A DNA stretch of 64,000 nucleotides from Acidobacteriota bacterium. GTDB taxonomy: Bacteria; Acidobacteriota; Blastocatellia; Pyrinomonadales; Pyrinomonadaceae. Below, one piece after another: positions 52,882 to 63,326 of this stretch. Each line of letters begins with the position of its first letter. The stretch's first letter is position 1. The position numbers and the translations under genes are program-made. The notes below the pieces were generated by a model that did no database searches, was not told the origin of the DNA, and saw only the letters and a program-made list of their open reading frames with translations. The DNA lies in assembly GCA_025463135.1 (NCBI GenBank), contig JAOAPY010000048.1, forward strand, positions 186,001 through 250,000. The letters are read 5' to 3'.

Positions 52882-55800
52882 TTACTGCCCGCACTCGTTG
52901 TTGCCGTGGAGTACCACCGAGCTGAAGCGCTGTTGGTATTCCGCTGAAGTCAGGAACGAACAGACCATGCCGCGATAGTTCCCCGGGTCGCGGTGGTTCA
53001 GCACCTCTACCCAGAAGTTGTATCCAGCCGTATCCGGTCCGCGCTGCAGATAACCAAAGTATTCCGTCAGCACAAACGACGCGTTGTAGACCGCGCCCTT
53101 GAAGGCTGTGCTTTCGGCTACTGCTCTCAGCACCGCGCTGCGACTCTGATTCATATCAGCGCCTGTGTTGTAAGTTTGAATCAGTGACTCGCGCTGGCTC
53201 GTCAACTCCAGGCCCGCGTCCTGCTGCACTGTCTGCAGCAGCGCGTCCACGAACACTTCTCCAGAGTTAATGTTCTGATACTTCTGCACAAACTCCGGTC
53301 GCGCCACAAAGCCGTCCGCGAAGGCTATGCGGCTGGCGTCCAGCCCTGGTCCGCCAACTACCTGTTGCCGATCCTCTGAGAATTCCGCAAAAGTCAGTCG
53401 CCGGCCCAGTGCCGCTCGGTACAGCCGGTAGACGTAGTTGCCGCCCAGCTGGAATTCGTCGGACTGGAAGAACGCGGCGCTGATATCGATGCGTTTGTGC
53501 CTAATGCAGGTCGCATCCAGACCGCATTGATTGAGTTGCTCGCTCCAGAACAGCCAGCCTTGCTGGTCTGGTTCACGACCAAGGAAGTCCAGGTACTGCT
53601 GCCGCACAAAGAAGTCGGCAGAGTTCAGCGGGTTCTCAGTCTGTGTGCCATTGGCCGACGCCGTAAACCCGGCATCGGTCCGGTTGCCGACGAGCGCGAA
53701 CGAGCGGCTCGACGGACTAAACGAGTAGTTCGCCAATCCCGGGGTCAACGTGTAGAAACCATCCGCCGCTACATTGCTGAAGCGGTATTCACCATGGCTA
53801 TTGGTGATGGTGCGCGCAGCCTGGTTGCCACTCAGGCTTACCGACACACCGCCGAGCGGCGCGCCGCTGGTGCTCGTCACTCGTCCACTGATCGCAAGCG
53901 GCGTAGCTGCGTTGATTGCGGTGAACGTCGCATCGGTCGTGTTGCTCAGCAAAGAGAAAGAGCGGGTTGCAGGACTGAATGAAAATCTGTCGAGTAACGG
54001 CGTTATTGAATAGAAGCCGTTAATCGTCAAATTATCAAACCGGTAGTCGCCATTGGCGTCAGTGACAGTGTGGTCTTGCCTGCTCCCACCCAGGTTAATC
54101 GTGACTCCCTCAAGTGGCCCACCCTGGGTGGTAATCACTCGTCCACTTATGAATCCCGGATTTGCCGTAGGACCTCCGCCTGGTTCATAAGCTCCCATTG
54201 AAGGCGGATTGGCGCGGCCGCGCCCGAGAATATCGAACGTGATGCCGGCAATGGTTTGTCCGGCAGCGATGGCGGGAGAGCCGCCCTGAAGATCGAGATT
54301 GGTCGGAGAAATGAATAACGGATCCGCGCTGATCGAATTCACATCGTTCTGCGTTGAGGCGCGCCAGGCGGGCAGGGTCGTATGGTCCACGCCGTAGAAG
54401 TTCAGGAAGCCGCTCACGCTGGCCGTGCCGGTGGAGTAGTAATCGTTGTAGTTGATCGTGCCGAAGGCCAGGTTGGCCGAGGTGCCAAAGGCCGTTGCCG
54501 TGGTGACAAAGGCCCCGTAGGCCTTGCTGCCCACCGGACCGGTCGTGCTGTTTACAAAAACGTTGTCGCGCAGATCGAGACCCTGGTCGGTAGTCGAGTC
54601 GGCCACGAAGGCACTATTCAAACTGGCCGTGACCATCGCGCCTGACATATTGACGCTGTTGAAGTAGACCTTGTGGCCCGCGCCGCCGAGCAGGCGGATG
54701 CCGGCCGGGTCGAAGGTGAAAGAAGCGGTGCTGAAGCCCCGCCCAAACACTCCGTAGATGGAATTGTTGATGAACGAGTTGTTGAACTCGTTGGTGCTGG
54801 TGGAGATCTCGATACCGAAGGCGCCGGACCCCACCGCCTCGTTATTCACAATATCGTGGATCAGGTTGCGGGTGACCGACGCGTAGTACACCGTCGATCC
54901 CAGTTCAATGCCGGAGATGTGGCTGGTGATTATCGTCGTGTTCACGCCGAAGATTTCATTCTTGTTCACCAGCGGATAGCCGGCGCCAATGATCTCGATG
55001 CCGCGGAAGACGATAAAGTTAGCCGCAGTGGCGCTACCGATCAGGTTGTTATTTATGTTCAGCCCATCATTCTCGCCGTCGAGAACGGTGGCGACGCGCA
55101 CAGCGATACCCTCGTAGGCCGTGTCCACGGCGTTGTTTTGAATCCTCAGGAAGTCGTTGTCATTGCCGTTGGTGCCCACGGTAGTGCCACCGGCAAAGAT
55201 ACCGAAGATGTTGGTGGTGGCGGTGGCGGCCGGTTCTCCCGCCGAGCAGATAGCGTTCTTAATCGTGGCGAAGGTCGCCCCGGCGTTGGTGCCCTGGCTG
55301 GCAACCCAGACGGCGGCCGTGGTGGTGGCGGCGTTGGTGTTCTTGATGGTCAGGTCGCGGGTCGTGCCCCCGGCCGCATTCGAGCCATCAATTGTCACGT
55401 AGTCCGCGCCGAGCAACTCAATAATGGCGCTGGCGGACGAGCCGCTAATAGTGATAGTCGCGCCGCCGGCTGGCTTGATGGTGATCGTGTTGGTCGCATT
55501 CTCGCCGCCGTTGGCCGGAACGACGATGGGAAATGTCTCTCCCGCGGAGCTGTAGGTGCTGAGCAAGCTGTAGACAATCGGTCCATTAATTATTTTGCCG
55601 GTGAGATCCGCCATTGCCGCGGTGAGAGTGGCGTAACTTCCCGCGGGTCCGATCGTATAAGTACTCCCGGGGAAAGTAGTTGTACCTGTCAGGCGACCGA
55701 CGGCGAAGAAACCTAGTGATGTAACCGCGGTTGAAAGTACGGCTGGGGCCGTAAGGGTGCCGCCGACTGAGGCGTAGGCGCCGTTCTGAGTCGCCGATTG

Positions 55801-58317
55801 ACCCAGCGCATTCCCAGTCGAGTTCAGCTCAGTCACGCGCACCGTGGTGTTCGTAAAGTTGGCGGCGCCCGCCGTGATCTGGGCATTCCAATAGCGGTTG
55901 TTATTAATGGCGTCGAGGCCGGCGCCCGCCGTTCCTCCTGAATCCGCGTCAAACACTTCGGCTTGCACAGTGACAGTGCCTCCGGCATTGGTCGTCGGAT
56001 TGACCAACTCGACCTGCTTGTACAGGGACTTGCCAATCGGGAAGACGTAAGTGCTGCCGGACACGAGACTAGCCGGCAGAGTACGGGCCATTGGCCCGTT
56101 GACGTATGCCATGCCCGAGCCGCCCAGCACGGTGCCAGCCGCCGTCCCAGCGATGGTAATCAGATTCGCCGCGCTGGTATTTAGTGGACCGCCGGCGACC
56201 CCGGCGCTCGTGCCGCCCAGTAAGAGACCAATGGTATCGGGCGCCGCACCCGCATTACCAGTGATGGTCAGTGGACCACCAGCCAGGGTTACGCCGTTGG
56301 TATTGAACTCTTGTACGCTATCCACCGTGCGACTGGCAGGGATCTCGACGCCGGTGGTCGCAGCGGTATTCGCCTGGGAATAGACCAGGATTAGGAAAGT
56401 CGGAACCGGAATGGTCGGCGCCACATCAGCGCTACCGGGTGGCAAGTAAGCTACGCCGCCACGTTGGATGACCATAACATTCGCCGCGTTCTGAATCAGG
56501 TTTATCTTATTCGTATTTATCAGCGAGCCGGAAAATAGAAGCAACCTCGCAACGTTGATGCCGTTTGCAGCCGGATCAATCGTCACGCCCGGGCCGCGGT
56601 TAATGAGGGCGAAGCCGAAGAGTGGATTTGCAGCAGTGCAGACGGTACCGGTGCCGGTGTAGCTCTGGGCCACGCTGCCCGCGAACTGCAAACGGCTCGT
56701 GGCACTCGTGGAAAGACACCCTGTTATGGTGCCATTGTTAGTGAAAGTGCTGCCAAACATGTCAAGGATGAGGGCGTTCGGATTGAAAGTCGCGCCCGTC
56801 GGGATTGTGAAGTTGCCATAGACGTAGCCAGTGTTGCTTAAATTCAGGGTCTTGTTGTTAGTGGTGGTGTCGATCGCCACGTTCGGCATATTTCCCTGGG
56901 CGCGAAAGACAAAATTGGCCGCCGTGGCAGCAGTACCCGCGTTGAGCGTGCCGCCGGTGAAGTTAATAGTTCCCTGCTGGTTGTAATCCAATGGAGCTGC
57001 GTTGGTGTTGGCCTGAACGAGGTTGATCGTGCCGCCCGAAATGTTCATCACGTTCGTAGGCAAGGTCGAAGAGAAACCGAATGAAGGTGTGGTAGCTGCA
57101 TTACCGACCGTACAGACGTTGACTGTGCCTGCCGACTGCGTATAGGTCACGGCACTTGTCGAGTTGAGACGGCCGGACACATTCATCGTGCCGCCCTCGA
57201 TGATAAACTGAGCCCCGGTACCTGCACCCATTGAGTTCCCGGAGACCGTTCCGATGTTGTAAGTCCCACTCGAGATTCTGAGCAGACCGTTGTTGGTAGG
57301 TGAACTTCCCTGGGCGGCTACGGTAACGCTCGGATTGTTGAGCCAGAAACCTCCGGTCGCAGGTATTGTGTAACCCGTGGTGGTGAAAAATTTGCCGGTC
57401 AAGGTAAACGCACCCGACACTTTCAGCGTCCCGTTTGTCAGGGTCAGGAACGCCATCGGTGCGCCATCTGTGTTCGTGCCTTGAACCGTGAAGTTGGTCG
57501 TGGTGACGTCCAGAGTGTTGGCCGACGACGTACCTTTATTGATGTTCAGAGTTCGGATGTCAGTAGTGGCGCCTGAGCCGCTAAAACTATTATTGCCGGC
57601 TCCGGTGAAAGTAATGTCGGCGCCCGCGGCGTTGGTGTTGGTGCTGAAATCAAGAGTGCCGTTATTTACGAGATTGGTTCCCACGGTGAGCGTATGCGTG
57701 ATGACCGTTCCCGCCGGGTCGGTTTGGAATGTGCCGCCTGAATCAATGGTACCCGATTGTCCAGCATTCAAAGTTCCGGTGGCATTATCGAATTGCAGAA
57801 GGCCGCCACTCTGCACCGTGAAGTCAAGAGCCACGGCGGCCGTATCGATGATGATAGTGCAACCACTTGTGATGGTTACGCTATCCGCGGCCGTCGGTAC
57901 TCCTCCGGTCCAGCTCCCTGCCGAACTCCAGTTCCCACCCGCGCCGTTGCACGTGATAGCTGCCTGCGGACGACGGGGAGCTGCCGGCATCTCCCTTGCT
58001 GAATTCCGTGGCGCCCTCTCAACAGACAAAGGCTCATTCGATGCTACCGGCAGTTTGGCTGACGCGTTCGTTTGGTCTACCGGTAGATCGAGTTCCGGAT
58101 ATGACAGCGCGACCCCGGGCCCTAGTGGTGTTCTGATGGTCGGCGGCTCGGCTCGTGTATCTTTCGACTGGGTCTCGTCCCCAGTTCGTTCTTGCATGAG
58201 AGCTGTGACGCTCGCGACCGTTGCGGTGAGTGTCAATGCCAGCGCAAAGATAAACAGGATGGCAAATGAACCTGGCTTCAATATGGTTGTAGCACGGGGG
58301 CGTAGTGCTCTCTTCAT
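52882..58317 (-). CDS. Giant secreted beta-helix protein with two CarboxypepD_reg domains and C-terminal DUF4214
   Basis: 1811 residues. A signal anchor is near 16-38; a Thr/Asn/Gly-rich repetitive beta-helix region follows (about 130-930), with GGNWSSAGSWTGGVPTAADSVTI at its start; a second beta-helix with parallel-repeat character (about 930-1380, DYVTIDGSNAAGGTTRDLTIKN) comes next. Two carboxypeptidase-regulatory-like beta domains (about 1385-1470 and 1475-1555, ISGRVTSTSGAPLGGVSVSL) precede a DUF4214 module (about 1560-1811). GGAGG lies 5 bases before the ATG. Probably a cell-surface or outer-membrane adhesin or polymer-binding protein; the function of DUF4214 is unknown. Confidence 0.85.
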   Translation of the reverse strand: MKRALRPRATTILKPGSFAILFIFALALTLTATVASVTALMQERTGDETQSKDTRAEPPTIRTPLGPGVALSYPELDLPVDQTNASAKLPVASNEPLSVERAPRNSAREMPAAPRRPQAAITCNGAGGNWSSAGSWTGGVPTAADSVTITSGCTIIIDTAAVALDFTVQSGGLLQFDNATGTLNAGQSGTIDSGGTFQTDPAGTVITHTLTVGTNLVNNGTLDFSTNTNAAGADITFTGAGNNSFSGSGATTDIRTLNINKGTSSANTLDVTTTNFTVQGTNTDGAPMAFLTLTNGTLKVSGAFTLTGKFFTTTGYTIPATGGFWLNNPSVTVAAQGSSPTNNGLLRISSGTYNIGTVSGNSMGAGTGAQFIIEGGTMNVSGRLNSTSAVTYTQSAGTVNVCTVGNAATTPSFGFSSTLPTNVMNISGGTINLVQANTNAAPLDYNQQGTINFTGGTLNAGTAATAANFVFRAQGNMPNVAIDTTTNNKTLNLSNTGYVYGNFTIPTGATFNPNALILDMFGSTFTNNGTITGCLSTSATSRLQFAGSVAQSYTGTGTVCTAANPLFGFALINRGPGVTIDPAANGINVARLLLFSGSLINTNKINLIQNAANVMVIQRGGVAYLPPGSADVAPTIPVPTFLILVYSQANTAATTGVEIPASRTVDSVQEFNTNGVTLAGGPLTITGNAGAAPDTIGLLLGGTSAGVAGGPLNTSAANLITIAGTAAGTVLGGSGMAYVNGPMARTLPASLVSGSTYVFPIGKSLYKQVELVNPTTNAGGTVTVQAEVFDADSGGTAGAGLDAINNNRYWNAQITAGAANFTNTTVRVTELNSTGNALGQSATQNGAYASVGGTLTAPAVLSTAVTSLGFFAVGRLTGTTTFPGSTYTIGPAGSYATLTAAMADLTGKIINGPIVYSLLSTYSSAGETFPIVVPANGGENATNTITIKPAGGATITISGSSASAIIELLGADYVTIDGSNAAGGTTRDLTIKNTNAATTTAAVWVASQGTNAGATFATIKNAICSAGEPAATATTNIFGIFAGGTTVGTNGNDNDFLRIQNNAVDTAYEGIAVRVATVLDGENDGLNINNNLIGSATAANFIVFRGIEIIGAGYPLVNKNEIFGVNTTIITSHISGIELGSTVYYASVTRNLIHDIVNNEAVGSGAFGIEISTSTNEFNNSFINNSIYGVFGRGFSTASFTFDPAGIRLLGGAGHKVYFNSVNMSGAMVTASLNSAFVADSTTDQGLDLRDNVFVNSTTGPVGSKAYGAFVTTATAFGTSANLAFGTINYNDYYSTGTASVSGFLNFYGVDHTTLPAWRASTQNDVNSISADPLFISPTNLDLQGGSPAIAAGQTIAGITFDILGRGRANPPSMGAYEPGGGPTANPGFISGRVITTQGGPLEGVTINLGGSRQDHTVTDANGDYRFDNLTINGFYSITPLLDRFSFSPATRSFSLLSNTTDATFTAINAATPLAISGRVTSTSGAPLGGVSVSLSGNQAARTITNSHGEYRFSNVAADGFYTLTPGLANYSFSPSSRSFALVGNRTDAGFTASANGTQTENPLNSADFFVRQQYLDFLGREPDQQGWLFWSEQLNQCGLDATCIRHKRIDISAAFFQSDEFQLGGNYVYRLYRAALGRRLTFAEFSEDRQQVVGGPGLDASRIAFADGFVARPEFVQKYQNINSGEVFVDALLQTVQQDAGLELTSQRESLIQTYNTGADMNQSRSAVLRAVAESTAFKGAVYNASFVLTEYFGYLQRGPDTAGYNFWVEVLNHRDPGNYRGMVCSFLTSAEYQQRFSSVVLHGNNECGQ

Positions 58318-58523
58318 AAGTTCCTCCGGATTAGTTTTTTGAACAGTATCTGATAGATGGTAATGACTTAGCGATGAGACGAACAGGAAGGACTGGAGTA
58401 TCGGTCACCCCTTTGGAACTATCTCACGCTGCGCGAAGACCCACGTTTGGAGGCTCCACGTTAATCGCACTCGCGACACAAGTCAATGTTTTTGACGGCG
58501 AGTCGTTTGCCTCCAAACAAAAT

Positions 58524-58641
58524 TAGCCACAGATAAGCACGAATGACCCGGATTCCAAAACAAGAGCGGCAGCTTGATTCTCGCTTAATGCTTGCGCGCT
58601 CTACGTTTCGATCCGTGTCTATCCGTGCCAATCTGTGGCTA
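58524..58641. repeat. TAGCCACAGAT inverted-repeat element (copy 2)
   Basis: Same ends as the copy at 52731-52847 and about 85% identical throughout (AGATTGG/CCAATCT ends, CGTTTCG/CGTTTCC near the right arm). It lies between the two giant genes, 35 bases after the second one's stop. The rest of the gap 58318-58675 has only the ribosome binding site of the upstream gene. Confidence 0.8.
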
Positions 58642-58675
58642 GTCTTCTTGTCTTCACTGCCTTCTGCCTACTCTC

Positions 58676-61600
58676 TTACTGCCCGCACTCGTTGTTGCCG
58701 TGGATCACCACCGGGCTGAAGCGCCGTTGATACTCCGCCGAAGTCAGGAACGAACAGACCATGCCGCGATAGTTCCCTGGATCGCGGTGGTTCAACACCT
58801 CTACCCAGAAGTTGTATCCAGCCGTATCCGGTGCGCGCTGTAAATATCCAAAGTATTCCATCAACACAAATGAGTTGTTGTAGACCGCGTTCTTGAAGGC
58901 GCTGCTTTCAGCAACTGTTCGCAGCACTGCACTGCGACTGTGATTCAAATCGGCGCCCGTGTTGTACGTTTGAATCAGCGCTTCACGCTGGCTCGACAAC
59001 TCCAGTCCGGCATCCTGCACCACCGTCTGCAACAGCGCATCCACGAACACCTCTCCAGAGCTGACGTTCTGATACTTCTGCATAAACTCCGGTCGCTCAA
59101 CAAAGCTGTTGGCAAACGCTGTGCGGCTCGCATCCAGCCCCGGGCCGCCAACCACTTGTTGCCGATCCGCTGAGAACTCCGCATAGGTCAAACGCCGGCC
59201 CAGTGCCGCTCGGTACAGGCGATAGACGTAGTTGCCGCCCAGTTGGAATTCATCCGACTGGAAGAACGCCGCGCTGATATCGATGCGCTTCTGCCGTATG
59301 CAGTTCGCATCCAATCCGCACTGATTGAGTTGCTCTGTCCAGAACCTCCAGCCTTGCTGGTCCGGTTCACGACCAAGGAAGTCCAGGTACTGTTGCCGCA
59401 CAAAGAAGTCGCCCGTATTGAGCGGGTTCTCTGTCGCGGTGCTGTTGGCCGTCGCCGTGAACGTTGCGTCAGTACGGTTGCCGAGCAAAGCAAACGAGCG
59501 GCTCGACGGACTGAACGAGTAGTTCGACAATCCGGGTGTGACTGTGTAGAAACCGTCTGTCTCTACATTACCGAACCGATACTCGCCGCGGCTGTTGCTG
59601 ATGGTGCGTGCCGACTGAGTGCCACTCAGATTCACACTTACACCTCCCAGAGGCTGGCCTTCAGGGGTGCTGATCACGCCACTGATCGAACCATTAGCCG
59701 CGGAGGGCGCGTTTGGCTGGGCCAAGGTCCAATCAGAGAAGGAACTAACCCCTGTTATGGTTGCCGAGTTGGTAGCCGGTGTGACCGTGCCTCCCGGCGT
59801 GGTAAAGGCCCCGTTGTACTTGAAAATCACAAACGCATTTTCATTCGCGGTCCCCGGAATATCCGTCGGATCGAGATAGTTGAATGTAAGATCCGCCGTG
59901 ACTCCGGTTCCCGTCAACGTCCAATACCTCTGCAATGCATACTGTGGCGAGGCAAAGTTCGGTTGTGGCCCTTGCACCGCCTTGACCGTGAAGTCCGCCG
60001 GGAAAGTTCCCGCCGTCATGTTAACCGTCACCGGAGAAAATCCATTTGCCGTGCCCACTTCAAATGACTTGGAAGCGGCGGCTGAATAGTTCTTCCGGAA
60101 ATTGCCGTCGACGTAGCCAGTAGTGCGCACAACGACCGAGGCAGCATTTGGCAAGATCAGAGTGTTCGCATTGGTGATGAGTCGACCGGACGTGAGCGTC
60201 AGGGCGTTGTTCGGCGATGCTGCCACGCTGGTACTAGATAGATCGCCTCCCGCGATAGATACGTTGTTGGTGTTGGTTACTGACAGGAAATTAAGGATGC
60301 GCGTGGGATTGATCTCGACACCAGTGGTGCGGAGGACGGACTCCTGCGCATAGATCATGAACTGGCCGCCGGTTCCCTGGTTGTGAACCGGACTCACGTC
60401 AAACGCGCCGCCCGGAGTCAGCAAGCCGGCTGAGCCGATCTGGACGGCAGAAGTCGAAGCGCCGCCGTTGCCCAGCGTGATCTGATTACTATTGACGAAG
60501 CCTCCCGTAAAGAGGTTGACGCGCGTCGTAACGAGGGGCGAACTTAACGTGACAAGGAAAAGGCTGTTGGTGCTAATGCCAACGCCGCCGAACGGCGCCG
60601 CCAGCGTCCCAAACGTGCCACTACCGGAGTAGTTCATCGCTGCCCCGGCGTTGGCAAAGTCGAACCGGGCACTGGTGCCGGTCGAGGTAATTGCGCCGTT
60701 ATTGGTAACGGTCGTGCCGCGGAAGAACACCGTAACGTTATTGATGTTCCAGGTCATCGTCGGATTGACCACAACATTCGGAGCAAAGGAGGTCCCGAAG
60801 GGAGTGCCATAAGTCGAAGCCGCTGGGGCGCCCGGCCCGCCGAAAACGATTTGACCGCCCGTGATATTTTGGACTTGGCCGGTCATCGCAAAATCATCCT
60901 TCGTAGCGCCGGTACTGGGGTTGATTAGATTAATGGTGCCGCCGCTCATGTTGAACGTCGCAGCGGTGCTGAATATTTCAAATGAGCCAAAGGCACTCCG
61001 ATTGTTGCCGACGACGGCAACATTAACCGTGCCAGCCGTTTGTGTGTATGTGCAGGCACCCTGTGGGTCGAACCGGCCGTTCGCATTAAGCGTGCCGCCC
61101 TCGATAATGTAAGACGTAGTTGCCGAAGCGGTTTCAAATCCATCGGCGATTGCCAACCCGATAGTATAGGTACCCTGCGTGAGACGGAATAAACCGTTAT
61201 TACCGGACGTTGTGCTCGTATTCGTACCGGCTACGGTGAAATTCGGGTTATTCAGCCAGATGCCCCCGGTTGCGGGAATAACATAGATGGCCGTGAGAAA
61301 GACGCGATTGGTCATCGTGAAGGTGCCGGATATCTTCAGAGTGCCGTTGGTCAGCGTCAGGAAGCCGGCCACATCTGTGTTCACACCCTGCACCGTCAGG
61401 TTCGAGGTGGTGATTTCCAGGATGTTGGCATTGGACGTCCCCTTGTTGAGAGTGATGCCCCTGATGTCAGTCGTGGCTCCGGTGCCGCTAAAAGTGTTGT
61501 TGGCCGCACCGGTGAAAGTGATAGTGGCACCAGCGGTGTTGGCGTTGGTACTGAAATCCAGCGTCCCGTTGTTGGTTAGATTCGTTCCGACCGAGAGAAC

Positions 61601-63061
61601 GTGTCCGGTCTGGGTACCGCCCGGGTTGGATTGAAATGTTCCGCCGGAGTTGATAGTAACTGCCTGGCCGACGGTCAAAGTTCTTGCCGTGGTTGCTTCA
61701 AACTGAAGAATTCCGCCGCTTTGAATGGTCAGATTCAAAGCGTTACTGGAATCAATCGTCACGGTCGATCCGGTGACAATAGTGACGTTATCTGTGCTGG
61801 ATGGGACTACACCTCCAACCCAAGTACCAGCCGCGCTCCAATTACCGCCCCCTGCAGTCGAAGAGATATTGCCTGGCGCCCCGGAGCTCTGGCTACCCGA
61901 TAAGGCCGTGCTGAGCGCACCTTCGGAAACCGCATACACCTGCCAGAAATAATTCGTACTCGGGCTTAAGCCGGTGGCTGAATAGGAAGTCGCATTCTGG
62001 ATGGCAGTCCCGTCAAACGTATAATTGAGGCCATCGGTCGAACGATAGATTGCATAGATAGTTTCGTTTGGTGAGTCCACCCAGTTCAGCGTCATTCCGG
62101 TCGCCGTGATGGCAGTGAACGAAAGAGTAGTAGGCGCTGTGGGTGTCGGTGGAGTGAACGTGAAAAACCTGCGCGAGCCCTGGGCCGCGGAATTGAGCAC
62201 GGTGATCGCGCCGGCTGTATAAAGGTTAGCGACGGCCGTCGCCGAGCTGCCGTCAAAGGTTGGTGGGGGCGCCCCGGATTGCGCCGCGGTGACCGAACCT
62301 ACTGTGCCAGCGGTGTTGCTCGAAGAGAACCCGATGTTTGGATCACGAGAGTTGACATCTGCCGCACCAGCCGCGGTCATGGTCATGCTCCCGTAAACAA
62401 ACTCAATGACGCCGCTCGTTTCAATCAACCGGGCCTGATAGGTCAGATTGGCCGTGCCCCCGGCGTTGAAGTTTGACTGCATGTTCAGCCACTCAACGAC
62501 GAGCACGCGATTCGGAGCTGAGCCGATCACCTTGAAATGTACTTTTCCATCTCCCGCGTGGGTGCGCTGGTCAGCGCCGTAGGCTGTAATCAGAGAGATA
62601 CCGGCTTGCGCCAGTGGTTTGTATGGCGAGGCTCCCTGCACCGCTGTCCCACCCAGCCGAATCAACCCGTTCGAGTTGGCGGAGAACTGACTGAATCTCG
62701 CTCCCTGAAAATAAAAGTCAAAGCCAATATTGGTCACCGCCGAAGGCGTGTCGTCCTGATCGGCGGCGACCAGTTGGGTCGTGCCGGTGCTCATATCGGT
62801 GAGCGATGCGACAGTCCCGGTGTTGAAAGAGTAGTTGCTGGCGACTTCAGCAGCGCTTGGCCGCGCAATCTCCGGCTGCTCGGGGCTCGGTCGCTCGCCT
62901 TTAGTCACAGGTATCTTGGATTGTGGCGGTTCCCGATCCACTGCCTGCTGCCCCAGCGCTGGAACGCCAAATGCCGAGAGCAATCCCACTGCGGCGATCG
63001 TAACAAGGATTATTCGACCGCTAAGTGTCTTCATCAGATGATTTTTTTTTGCGCTATTCAT
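58676..63061 (-). CDS. Giant secreted protein with N-terminal beta domain, FN3, beta-helix and C-terminal CarboxypepD_reg + DUF4214
   Basis: 1461 residues from the ATG at 63061, which has GGAGG 5 bases before it; the open frame reaches 63190. Signal peptide (about 10-38), a jelly-roll-like domain with TGTVASLTDMSTGTTQLVAADQDDTPS (about 60-290), one FN3 domain (about 310-400, GMTLNWVDSPNETIYAIYRS), a Thr/Asn-rich beta-helix region (about 400-1110), one carboxypeptidase-regulatory domain, and DUF4214 (last ~250). The C-terminal part is close to that of the first giant protein (over 85% identical by eye), while the N-terminal halves differ. Confidence 0.85.
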   Translation of the reverse strand: MNSAKKNHLMKTLSGRIILVTIAAVGLLSAFGVPALGQQAVDREPPQSKIPVTKGERPSPEQPEIARPSAAEVASNYSFNTGTVASLTDMSTGTTQLVAADQDDTPSAVTNIGFDFYFQGARFSQFSANSNGLIRLGGTAVQGASPYKPLAQAGISLITAYGADQRTHAGDGKVHFKVIGSAPNRVLVVEWLNMQSNFNAGGTANLTYQARLIETSGVIEFVYGSMTMTAAGAADVNSRDPNIGFSSSNTAGTVGSVTAAQSGAPPPTFDGSSATAVANLYTAGAITVLNSAAQGSRRFFTFTPPTPTAPTTLSFTAITATGMTLNWVDSPNETIYAIYRSTDGLNYTFDGTAIQNATSYSATGLSPSTNYFWQVYAVSEGALSTALSGSQSSGAPGNISSTAGGGNWSAAGTWVGGVVPSSTDNVTIVTGSTVTIDSSNALNLTIQSGGILQFEATTARTLTVGQAVTINSGGTFQSNPGGTQTGHVLSVGTNLTNNGTLDFSTNANTAGATITFTGAANNTFSGTGATTDIRGITLNKGTSNANILEITTSNLTVQGVNTDVAGFLTLTNGTLKISGTFTMTNRVFLTAIYVIPATGGIWLNNPNFTVAGTNTSTTSGNNGLFRLTQGTYTIGLAIADGFETASATTSYIIEGGTLNANGRFDPQGACTYTQTAGTVNVAVVGNNRSAFGSFEIFSTAATFNMSGGTINLINPSTGATKDDFAMTGQVQNITGGQIVFGGPGAPAASTYGTPFGTSFAPNVVVNPTMTWNINNVTVFFRGTTVTNNGAITSTGTSARFDFANAGAAMNYSGSGTFGTLAAPFGGVGISTNSLFLVTLSSPLVTTRVNLFTGGFVNSNQITLGNGGASTSAVQIGSAGLLTPGGAFDVSPVHNQGTGGQFMIYAQESVLRTTGVEINPTRILNFLSVTNTNNVSIAGGDLSSTSVAASPNNALTLTSGRLITNANTLILPNAASVVVRTTGYVDGNFRKNYSAAASKSFEVGTANGFSPVTVNMTAGTFPADFTVKAVQGPQPNFASPQYALQRYWTLTGTGVTADLTFNYLDPTDIPGTANENAFVIFKYNGAFTTPGGTVTPATNSATITGVSSFSDWTLAQPNAPSAANGSISGVISTPEGQPLGGVSVNLSGTQSARTISNSRGEYRFGNVETDGFYTVTPGLSNYSFSPSSRSFALLGNRTDATFTATANSTATENPLNTGDFFVRQQYLDFLGREPDQQGWRFWTEQLNQCGLDANCIRQKRIDISAAFFQSDEFQLGGNYVYRLYRAALGRRLTYAEFSADRQQVVGGPGLDASRTAFANSFVERPEFMQKYQNVSSGEVFVDALLQTVVQDAGLELSSQREALIQTYNTGADLNHSRSAVLRTVAESSAFKNAVYNNSFVLMEYFGYLQRAPDTAGYNFWVEVLNHRDPGNYRGMVCSFLTSAEYQRRFSPVVIHGNNECGQ

Positions 63062-63301
63062 GGGGCCTCCGTCAGGGTCTCTAAAGTGGATTTCGGGTTC
63101 GAACGAAATTCCGAAAATGAGCTTAATCCCGAGCTTGGTTGAGAGAGAAAAGCAAACTTTCTTGTTTGTAATTAGAAAGGGTACCGGCAACTGGCCTTCG
63201 ATCCGCTGATGGGCGACACTCTATATCACAAAAACCCAAAATGAGGAACAGAAAACCCAGCTCATCAGGCTTTTTCTTTTTGTCCTTCCGAGAAAACGAA
63301 G

Positions 63302-63326
63302 GCAGGGCCGCGCCAGCCGGCCCTGC
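63302..63326. repeat. GCAGGGCCG hairpin
   Basis: A 9-bp stem GCAGGGCCG/CGGCCCTGC over a 7-base loop, in the gap 63062-63623 between the divergent genes. No T run follows. The rest of the gap has only the ribosome binding site at its right end. Confidence 0.5.

Noticed and set aside
54673-55716. 347-residue plus-strand frame inside the first giant gene
   Set aside because: It is the antisense of the repetitive beta-helix coding region; its composition (Gly, Val, Ala, Asp) mirrors the other strand and there is no ribosome binding site.
57488-58342. 284-residue plus-strand frame over the start of the first giant gene
   Set aside because: Antisense of the signal-anchor and beta-helix region; the minus-strand gene has a proper ribosome binding site and domain order.
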